Shown piece after piece: positions 21,751 to 31,186 of a DNA stretch of 64,000 nt (its first letter is position 1; the number at the start of each line of letters is the position of its first letter). A model generated the notes under the pieces. It had not been told where the DNA came from and did not search any database. It worked only from the letters and a program-made list of their open reading frames with translations. A program made the translations under genes and the position numbers. Origin of the DNA: Lingula anatina (Eukaryota; Brachiopoda; Lingulata; Lingulida; Lingulidae); the NCBI RefSeq assembly GCF_001039355.2, contig NW_019775791.1:418233-482232 (forward strand). Direction: 5' to 3'.

Positions 21751-24700
21751 TAAAACCTAAGTAAGTACACATGTACTGATGAGTTATACCATGAAGTAAA
21801 ACTTAAGTAAGTACACATGGATCATTAAAGAATCAAAAGTGTATGATCTTGTTCAATGAAGTTAAGATTAATGATTAAATATGTCTTGGTAAAAAGACGT
21901 CTTCATTGTACCATTTTTTCTAGGTTGAAGGGTTCAGTGGTAGAGCCATCAGCAAAGAAGGAAAAGAAAAAACAGTCAAAAGGTAATCAATGAAGCAAGA
22001 AGGAACAGTATATCATCTTTACACTGCTGATGTTTTTCTTACATCACTGAAAACACTGAAATCATTTATTCATTAATTTTGTTGCTAAAACTGTTAACAG
22101 TTCTATCCCTGTGTTGTTAATAGTTCTATCCCTGTGTTGTTAATAGTGCTATCCCTGTGTTGTTAACAGTTCTATCCCTGTGTTGTTAACAGTTCTATCA
22201 CTGTGTTGTTAACAGTGCTATCCCTGCATTGTTAACAGTGTTATCCCTGTGTTGTTAACAGTAGTATCCCTGTGTTGTTAATAGTGCTATCCCTGTGTTG
22301 TTAATAGTACTATCACTGTGTTGTTAACAGTGCCATCCCTGTGTTGTTAACAGTGCTATCCCTGTGTTGTTAACAGAAGTATCCCTGTGTAGTTAATAGT
22401 GCTATCCCTGTGTTGTTAACAGTAGTATCCCTGTGTTGTTAACAATGCTATCCCTGTGTTGTTAACAGTGCTATCCCTGTGTTGTTACCAGTGCTATCCC
22501 TGTGTTGTTAATAGTGCTATCTCTGTGTTGTTAACAGTTCTATCCCTGTGTTGTTAACAGTTCTATCCCTGTGTTGTTAACAGTGCCATCCCTGTGTTGT
22601 TAACAGTGCTATCCCTGTGTTGTTAACAGTGCTATCCATGTGTTGTTAACAGTGCCATCCCTGTGTTGTTAACAGTGCTATCCCTGTGTTGTTAACAGTT
22701 CTATCCCTGTGCTTACAGAGAGAATTGTACCCTCCAGATACATGCAGAGTGGGACATCATCCAGACACAGAGGACAGGTAAGCACTGCACTGAGGAGATT
22801 TCACAGTCTTTTTAACTTAAGAGAATGTGTGATTCTGTACTATTAGTGAACATTACTTGTTTTCATCATCCATGATGATTTTTATTTATCTCTTTGAAAA
22901 TGTCATGATATATGTTACATCTATGAATTTGTAGACATTTAAAATATTACTTATAAATGTCATAAAAATCTTATATTTAAACTAAATACTTACTGCCATG
23001 GTCAGCCCATAAGGCTTGTCAGCATTCTCTGCCATCTTCTCCTAATATGTATTGTTGCTGTGCTGGCTTATTTCAGTCATTGGTTGGTAAGAGTGGAGCA
23101 AGGAGTAGTGCCACAGAAACAAAGAAGACACATAAAAGACCAGTTGTCACCAAGAAACGTACAGCCCCAGACTTCAGCACCACTCCCATGGTGAGAGGGG
23201 TGTCCAAGATGGCCTCCACCCCTGCGGTTGACACATCCTCTTACCCTCAACCAGGACCCATTGATGTCTCTGCCATTGCAGCAGATCTCCCACACCTGAG
23301 CATGGCAGGTAAGTAAACCCTCAGCCAAAACCCGTTGATGTCTCTGCCATTGCAGCAGATCTTCCACACCTGAGCATGGCAGGTAAGTAAACCCTCAGCC
23401 AAAACCCACAGTTGTCTCTGCCATTGCAGCAGATCTCCCACACCTGAGCATGGCAGGTAAGTAAACCCTCAGCCAAAACCCACAGATGTCTCTGCCATTG
23501 CAGCAGATCTCCCACACCTGAGCATGTCAGGTAAGTAAACCCTCAGCCAAAACCCACAGTTGTCTCTGCCATTGCAGCAGATCTCCCACACCTGAGCATG
23601 GCAGGTAAGTAAACCCTCAGCCAAAACCCACAGTTGTCTCTGTCATTGCAGCATATCTTCCACACCTGAGCATGGCAGGTGGGCAGTACTTAGTGAACTT
23701 AATTACTGGGCTTAAAGTAAGATGTCAGGAAGATGTTTGAGTATGAATGTTGATCTCATCTTATGGATTGGTACATTTGAAAAGTGGCATGGATTATATT
23801 TTATTAAACCTTAGACAAGAATATTAATCTTAGCTAAAGCTTTTCATTGTATATTTTCCTTCAGGACCTCCAAGCAAACCTACTGCCGCAGTCTCAGTCC
23901 AAAGACCTCCGAGTAAAACTTTATCTAGGACAAAACATAAACAGCCAAAGAATGTGTCAGTGAAGGAAGATTCAACTCGGGAAATGAGTTCACAGCATTT
24001 ATCGTCAGCTTCTGTTGCTACCCAGGATTCTGCCTACTCATCACACTCTCAGTCTCACACGACAAAGAAGGTAAATATGACAACATTTATCATGTGTCTG
24101 TAACTACCCAGGATTCTGTCTGCTTCTCACTCTCAGTCTCACACCACAAAGAAGGTAAATATGACAACATTTATCATTAGTGTCATCATTAAGATTCTGC
24201 CTATTCTTTTATCTCTTTGTAATCAACATTGCGGTATTTCAGAAAACATTCATAGTTTACTCTTTTAGTAGGTTAAAGCTTATTTTATACATTCATGTTA
24301 AACATCTCTGTGATAGGGATTATAGATAGAGAGAAATGGTTTTTATGTAAGTTTTGATTTAAAGAACTTATGGAAGGCTTCAAAACTAAACTTCTGTACC
24401 AAAATGCAAATGAATACAACATCATAAAAATTTTAAAATTTTTTTTATTTTTTAGAAGTCTTCCCCTTCTCGAATCACTCAGGAATCTCTGGACCTTCAG
24501 TATGCCAGGTATTTACAGTGGGTGTTCCTGGAAACTAAAGCAAAGAAGGAATTTCACGAACAGGAGAAGCAAGTCGTGGTATGTACAGGTCCAGTTGACT
24601 GTTACATTTAACAGGCACTGTAATTATTAAATTTTGTTGATATGAAAACAGTTTTAAGGCCATATAACATGTTCTGTAGTATTTTTCCTCCATCTTTAAC

Positions 24701-24815
24701 TACTGTCGTAAATTCATTGTGTTTTTCTCAATCAAGGTTTAAGTATTGGAAATATAATAGAACAGTTTTATTCCTTTTAATGGATATGAAGAGATGAAAC
24801 AGTGTTAAAGATTTT

Positions 24816-24886
<71 letters not shown>

Positions 24887-26445
24887 TGACATATGTGATT
24901 GTCTCCAGGCACAGTTGTATGGTTTGTGGGAAGAAAACCAAAGGCTGCTACAGAAAAAGGCAGAAGTGGAGCAGACATATGAACAGCTGAAGCATGCAAA
25001 TAAACTGGATGAATTGCTCGAATTGCAGGTATGCAAAAGGAAACTCAGAACTACTGGAACAACCAGATGGTTATGTTATACACTCAGAAGTACTGGCACA
25101 ACCAGATGGTTATGTTATACACTCAGAAGTACTGGCACAACCAGATGGTTATGTTTTACATGAAAGTTTAGATATCAATAAAGAATACCTCACAATAGGA
25201 AACAAGTTTCTTGTGAACTTTATGCCAGTTTTAAAAAAAACTTTCCTTAACTACAGCAAGCTTGGCAATTTTGCAATAACTATTAGTCATTGTACCCATG
25301 TTGTTAGTTGAAAAGTGAACTACTTGCCATCCCATATTACAGAAGGCTGGTTTAGGTCCAGTAGCAGCTAACCTGCCTGGCCTGAGGCAGCAGTACAGTA
25401 CTCTGGCCCAGGCTCTGGACACCACACGGCACCAGATACTGTGTAGAGGAGTACATATCCCAGAGAATGAGGAGGACTTCCAAGGTATTGACCTCTTTGG
25501 CCCCATTCAGAAAAGCAGACTTACTAGTCCGAGGATCAAATATAGCAACCCACTACAAAGCCTGCTGTCTTATCCACTTATAGACACTGAATAGATATCC
25601 CGTGGGGAAGTATTCAAGCGGGTCGGCCATATTTGACCCTCAGACATGTTAGTCCCTATTTTGAATAGGGCCTATAAAGGACAAGGTGATAAGGTAAATA
25701 AAGGTCAAAAATTAGGTCTATATAGGCCAAGCTTATAAAGTCATGAAGGTCAAGGTCAGTGAGGTCATTAATATCGTGGTTGATTGTGTCCCTGTATTCC
25801 ACTCGGCACCAGTGTGATCACTGCATCTTAGCTGGCTTACATATTTCTTTTCTTGGTTACAGTTTCATTAAAACCCATGCATACATTTCATTATAATCGT
25901 GGCAAAGTGTATAGCACCACATTTCTTAGTTTTAGTCTATTATCATAAGCGTTGAGTCAGGGAGGACTGTGACATCTAACATTTGTCCTTAGGTTTTATA
26001 AATTATGTTACATGATTTCAGAAGCTATGTTATCAGCACTAGCAGAGAGCGAGCAGCTTCTTGGGGAACTTAGTGTAATGACGCGGCAAGAGCAGCCTAA
26101 AGTGACCTCTTTTGCTAATGCGATCCAAGCTTTAGAGAAAGCAGTTGATGAAGAGAGTAAAGAACTCAAAAGGTATATCTTCACATTTGTAAAATAATCA
26201 TAACCATTCACTGCTGAGTCACCAATAACTTCTTATAGTGTTATGTGGCATGTATTGTATTCACATATACAAGTCCAATAATCACATAGTTGTACAATTG
26301 AATACAGAGAAAGACAAATACAGATGTTAATTATTTCACTTTATTTTTTTTCAGGTGTCAGGAAATGCAGGCAGCTGTACAGACTTTAGCCACTCAAGAA
26401 AGCTCCCTGAAAATACAGGCCGTTCAGATCAGAGACGAGGAATGA
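18616..26445 (+). CDS. HAUS8: HAUS augmin-like complex subunit 8
   Basis: Sixteen exons keep frame: 18616-18680, 19068-19168, 19469-19601, 19957-20059, 20289-20467, 20803-20960, 21305-21506, 21924-21982, 22719-22777, 23077-23308, 23865-24070, 24456-24578, 24909-25028, 25343-25484, 26022-26172, 26355-26445, giving about 707 residues. HAUS8 is the microtubule-binding subunit of augmin, which recruits gamma-tubulin to spindle microtubules. The basic motif ERIVPSRYMQ (compare human VIESRYLQ), the motif IDVSAIAADLPHLS, and a C-terminal coiled coil with LAQALDTTRHQILCRGVHI and SEQLLGELSVM all match the family. The protein is much longer than human HAUS8 (about 410), mainly because of a long disordered Ser/Pro-rich N-terminus from exons 1-8. 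Tandem repeats abut exons 9, 10, 11 and 16. Confidence 0.9.
19604..19660 (+). repeat. (CATA)n microsatellite
   Basis: About 14 CATA units begin a few bases after the donor of HAUS8 exon 3. They read as Tyr-Ile-His-Thr repeats in one frame, but this is intronic. Confidence 0.95.
21682..21747 (+). repeat. (TA)n microsatellite
   Basis: About 33 TA units lie in HAUS8 intron 7. Short flanking duplications of AAGTAAAACCTAAGTAAGTACACATG resemble the end and donor of exon 7. Confidence 0.95.
22085..22715 (+). repeat. 24-bp minisatellite filling HAUS8 intron 8
   Basis: About 26 copies of a unit like GTGCTATCCCTGTGTTGTTAACAG run up to the acceptor of exon 9. Each copy contains a pyrimidine-containing stretch followed by TTAACAG, which resembles a weak 3' splice site. 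Confidence 0.93.
23236..23690 (+). repeat. 74-bp minisatellite duplicating the HAUS8 exon 10 end and donor
   Basis: CATTGCAG recurs at 23274, 23348, 23422, 23496, 23570 and 23644. Each unit carries an acceptor-like CATTGCAG, 27 nt of exon-like sequence, and in most copies the donor GCAG/GTAAGTAAAC. The first copy is the coding end of exon 10 (ends 23308). Confidence 0.92.
24010..24185 (+). repeat. Duplication across the HAUS8 exon 11 donor
   Basis: The end of exon 11 with its donor (ACAAAGAAG/GTAAATATGACAAC) and about 45 bp of upstream coding sequence occur at 24015-24096 and again, diverged and with a small deletion, at about 24100-24180. Confidence 0.85.
24823..24883 (+). repeat. (GT)n microsatellite
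   Basis: About 30 GT units end about 25 bp upstream of the HAUS8 exon 13 acceptor. Confidence 0.97.
25048..25160 (+). repeat. 39-bp tandem repeat, 3 copies
   Basis: The unit containing AACCAGATGGTTATGTTATA recurs three times just after the donor of HAUS8 exon 13. It is intronic and does not include the splice site. Confidence 0.9.
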
Positions 26446-26527
26446 GAAATGAATGACTTAAGCCACTCTTGAAAGCTCCCTGAAAATACAGGCCGTTTAG
26501 ATCAGAGATGAGGAATGAGAAATTAAC
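26385..26527 (+). repeat. 73-bp duplication across the HAUS8 stop codon
   Basis: The last coding segment, including GACGAGGAATGAGAAAT with the stop at 26443-26445, is repeated at 26458-26527 with a few substitutions. The second copy lies in the 3' UTR. Confidence 0.88.
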
Positions 26528-28420
26528 ATCACCCGCAAATTTCATTGACTGTAGACAGCTACTTGACTTATATTTTAACTTGTCTAAAGGGAAGGAATTA
26601 CCGTTACTTCAATGTTTTGTCTAAATGTATTTCTTGCAAGAAGACATCAACTGTCCACTTTGACTCAGAAAACAGCCCAGATGTTGAGCCCCCCCCCCCC
26701 TCCCCTCGTTCCCGTTATAAACCAGTATAACTGGAAGCCAGAACTATTTCCTCAGCATCTTCACTTACATTGTTTTCTGACAAAATAGAATACCTTAGCC
26801 CCCTAGTTCATAGGCAATTGCAAATTTGACTACAAAGTCTGTTACATTATATCAAAATATGTATTTATTTCACTGACATCTGTGGACTATGTACAGAGAC
26901 CATATTACTGACAATATATTGTATACACTGAAGTATTCACACAGCTATAAAATACAGATATGGAAGAACATATATAGGTAATGCTTTCAAGTAAAATAGC
27001 ACAGATTATTTTCATTTCAAACTTCTGTGTGCAGTTTGTGATGTATACAAAGAACTGCACTGGCTTTTGGCCAGGGGTGATGTAGAAAACGTTCCAATAA
27101 TTTTGTCAAGAATGTCTCCCTGTACTGCATGCATTCTTGTAGTTGACTGAACTACTTTTTCAACGTTTTTTAGTCAGAGTGGCATTTGGATAAAACATTT
27201 TAACACTTCACAATACAATACATTATTATACTATTCAATTGCACAGTGTAATTAGCGATCCTTTTAAAATATTCAAAACTATATTTTGTGAAAGGACTAC
27301 CAAACTTGGAAAAAAAGAAAGAACAAAACTTGGTCTTCAGTAAAATAACAAGAATAACAATACAGCACTCAGCACCTAATACTTCCCATATCTCCTTAAA
27401 ACTTACTACCTTCAAACTAGATGATCTGACAGACAAATACATATGTATTGAAGTTATGCTGGATTGCAGAATTATTTCAGGGATTGGATAAAAATAATCC
27501 AAGAGATATTCACTGTGAAGTGTGACCATAAAGAAAGAGAACAGACTATATTCATATATAAGCTTAAAGCATGGAAGTATTCATACAGCACTTACAAAAA
27601 ATATAGCAATTAAGTAACAGGCCATCAACAGACAAGTGCATATGTTACTTGCATATACAGAGAACAAGCATATCTACACAAGAGTGTAAATATACCTCTT
27701 AGTTTGTTGGATTAGAAAATCTTTTCTATAGAATATTGTACTGACATGTCAGGCAATGTTCATTTTCTATTGACAGCCCAGTCCATAGCCTTTACCATGG
27801 CAGTGTAAGTTTTTACTTAATACAAACAGAAAATGAAGTCATTATTTTAACCTTGCTACTACTGTCCTACAAGGCTCTGTATATCCCTGAGCATCACATT
27901 TATGTCATAAGCTATTGCACCCTTTACACAGCACTGCAAGGACGTTAAGATAAAATACAACTGTCACAGACATACCACTTCACAAACGTTGGACAACTCA
28001 CGGTTAACATTTGAATTAATTACAATGAACATGACCAGTTTCATGTGTATTGCTTGATAAGAATGCACTGCCATGTAAATATAACTACACCTCAGGGCAA
28101 CGATCATCTTGTTTGACCACTGGTCGGTGTTAATGACATCCACTGTGATCACCTTCGCTACAAAAATATATTGGATTTCTGGATCGATTAACTTATTATG
28201 ATACAGAGCTAAATCACATCCTAATTTTGTGCATAATTCTTGTCTTTGTCAACTGTACTTACTGTTGATTGTTGATTACTCTAGTAATCATGTAATACTT
28301 GGCACACAACAGCTTATAAAAATATCTTGAATAAAAGTAAATGCAATACTCAAGCTGAATTTTGAAAGACAAGCTACTGGGGATATCCTAAATAACCCCA
28401 AGCATAGTTCCCTTCCTCTT
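26446..28420. other. Convergent 3' region between HAUS8 and the nuclear receptor
   Basis: No further gene is visible in this AT-rich stretch. It probably holds the 3' UTRs of both convergent genes. An inverted AATAAA at about 26863 could serve the receptor, and one at 28330-28335 could serve HAUS8, which would make the tails overlap; neither is certain. A short C-run (26690-26702) is the only low-complexity feature. Confidence 0.45.
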
Positions 28421-28530
28421 CAGGGGTGGATCCAGGATTATTTGAAGGGGGTCTGCAAGGTGGGGTGCAGGACCCAGTGAGGGCAAAAAATATATTTGGG
28501 TATTTTAGAGGGCGAAAGGTGCCATTTGGG
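28421..28530 (+). mobile_element. hAT-like MITE end (CAGGGGTGGATCC terminus)
   Basis: The segment begins CAGGGGTGGATCCAGGATTA, resembling the termini of the family at 34813, 36425, 41047 and 42531, but the interior differs and no matching second end was found. It lies immediately downstream of the receptor stop-codon repeat. Confidence 0.45.
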
Positions 28531-28730
28531 TCATCCTATGATCTCCAGGAGAAGAGGAGGGAACTCTATATCTGTATGGGTCATCCTATGATCTCCAGGA
28601 GAAGAGGAGGGAACTCTATATCTGTATGGGTCATCCTATGATCTCCAGGAGAAGAGGAGGGAACTCTATATCTGTATGGGTCATCCTATGATCTCCAGGA
28701 GAAGAGGAGGGAACTCTATATCTGGCCAGT
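28529..28730 (-). repeat. 50-bp tandem repeat of the receptor AF-2 and stop codon, 4 copies
   Basis: Four near-perfect copies of a 50-bp unit contain, on the minus strand, the codons for [10 protein letters not shown] and the TGA stop. The copy at about 28681-28728 is the coding one; the other three follow it in the 3' UTR. Confidence 0.93.
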
Positions 28731-28919
28731 CCAACTGAATGCTCTCAATGACTTTCCTGTTCCACTCAGATAATACCCTCAGGTCCATCAGTCTGACTAT
28801 CACTTTAGCCAACAGTATCTTGTCATTAGGATGGTGGACTTTGAAGGAGTATTGGAGCGCTTCTATCATCTTTAACTGGATTTTCTCTACTTGAGCAGGG
28901 TTTTCCAACTCACAACGGT
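28681..28919 (-). other. Last receptor exon: helices 9-12 and AF-2
   Basis: The exon enters in phase 1 ([15 protein letters not shown]) and ends LLLEIIG then TGA. The AF-2 core LLLEII has the hydrophobic-hydrophobic-x-E-hydrophobic-hydrophobic pattern needed to bind coactivator LxxLL motifs, so ligand-dependent activation looks intact. Confidence 0.88.
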
Positions 28920-31138
28920 CTGAAATGTGTCAATAATAATAATAATGATAATAATAATAATAATAATAAAGGAATAGATAGAGAAAGTATTCAAAGCCTT
29001 AAAAGAACCATTCATGTAATTGAACATTATTTACATATAATTCAATTAAAATCTTTCTTTGATAAAAATACTTAAAATGACTCTTTTTTCAAAACTTATT
29101 CAATGAAAGAAAATTGCTCTGGCCTTATTCAACTAAACATGGTGAAATGTAGAGAAGAACATAAATCATGCAAATAAACAGCATAATAGGAGGGAATCAA
29201 AATATTAAACAGGAGTGTACACGTAATCTCCAAGTTACAACATGGTAAATAAGTGCAACAAATTTAAATGTTTGCCTCTTTTACATTTTTTAGAGTTATC
29301 ATTTCTATATTGTTACACTATCACAAGTTTTGATGCCTAACAACTGGCCAAGGCAGTCACTTGAAGTCAATTATTTTAGAGTTGACCTGTAGTCACTTGA
29401 AGTCAATTATTTTAGTGAGTTGACCTGCAGTCACTTGAAGTCAATTATTTTAGTGAGTTGACCTGCAGTCACTTGAAGTCAATTATTTTAGTGAGTTGAC
29501 CTGCAGTCACTTGAAGTCAATTATTTAGACTTATGGCTAGGTTCTTGGCTAGGTTCAACCCAAAGCGGGAATACAATCTGATATTGAAGACCAATTATCC
29601 CAGCTTCAGTTGCCAAGATGTGACCTCATCCAAAGTCTATAATCATATGAAACTGTGCTGGGTGCGGGTAACAACATCTGTATCTGTCACAACATGATAT
29701 CTGCGACAACTTAACTATTATCTAAAATCTTAAAAAACACAGGAAGAATTTACAAAGACATTAGGGAGTTTGTACTGACAAATATGTGGCATCCATGTAA
29801 ATGCACTGCTAACTCTGAGGGGTTGAACTCCAAAACCAAAGGTACATTGAGAAGGTAGAAGTCTTAGGATTTTGTCTTTATTCATATGTTATTGAATGCC
29901 CCCATATTTCAGTGCGCATTTAGTGAACCTTCCTATGCACACTAAGACTGGGTTCCCATGCCTAGATTGATCCATCTGGATCAGCCTAACTCCATGGGGA
30001 GACTCATTAAATTGCCATCAACTTACCTGGCTTAAATGTCTGTCACGCCTATCGAAGCAGCTAGGGTAAAGATAATTACCCCCTAACAGCCTTACTAGGC
30101 GTGACAGACATTTAAGCTGGTTAAGTGATAGCAATTTGGTGAAACTTGCCAGGGAGATAGAACGATCCATATATCTGTGGAAATGGTCCCTAACGCCTGG
30201 GGCATTCAATAGCTCAGTACATGGGTCATATTCTCTGGCTACCCACCATATGTTCCCTGATATACTGGCTGTCTATACCATACCCACCATACTGTCTGGG
30301 TCATATTCTCTGGCTACCCACCATGTTCCCTGATATACTGGCTGTCTATACCATACCCACCATACTGTCTGGGTCATATTCTCTGGCTACCCACCATGTT
30401 CCCTGATATACTGGCTGTCTATACCATACCCACCATACTGCCTGTCATCTACACTGACATGATTACCTCTACGGAGACAGACTCCTACCTGGACTGACTA
30501 TGGCGATTACTGCCACCAACAGAGTTTCAGGAAACGTCAGGCGTAATTTCTTCATCTGACTACCAGTAGCAAACAATGCTTCGACCCATTTGGGATCATT
30601 ATATAGCATCTCCAACTGTATGCGGTGGACAATTCTGCCATTTACTGTTGTGAAGTGACAATTCTCTGCATCAAAACGTCTGTGCAGCATGATTGTCCGG
30701 GCCTCAAACCTTGCGGCTAGAATTAAAAAGAAAGCAGTGGAGATATCTCAAGCTGGTATACTTGCCTTGGAACAGAATGTTTACACTTGCCAAGACAGCG
30801 TTCTCTTCCCTGGTCAGCCCTAGGGCCTGCCAATGTCCTGCTTCTTTGAATAATGAATCAGCACGGATTATGTTGGTCACTTTGGACATTTCAGAGCAGT
30901 GATACGTTTTCCCATGTACGGATGTTACACACTGATGTTTGACATTGAAACGATAAACTGCACTTGCCGCAAACCCAGTTTCAAAGCGATTTGCTAAAAA
31001 TGAGAAGAGAAGGAATGATTTAGTTGAAGCTAAACTACACCTATATCACCCCAAATGCTGCCCCATCTCAATGTGTGGCCATACTGGTCCTAGGAATGAT
31101 GGCAGCAGGTCAACACAAAACAATATAAAACACTCCAT

Positions 31139-31186
<48 letters not shown>

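Noticed and set aside
24728-25036. Thr-His and Cys-Val repeat frames
   Set aside because: They are translations of the GT microsatellite adjacent to HAUS8 exon 13.
28529-28680. A CRISPR-like reading of the 50-bp repeats
   Set aside because: The units are contiguous without spacers and the genome is animal; this is a minisatellite of the terminal exon.
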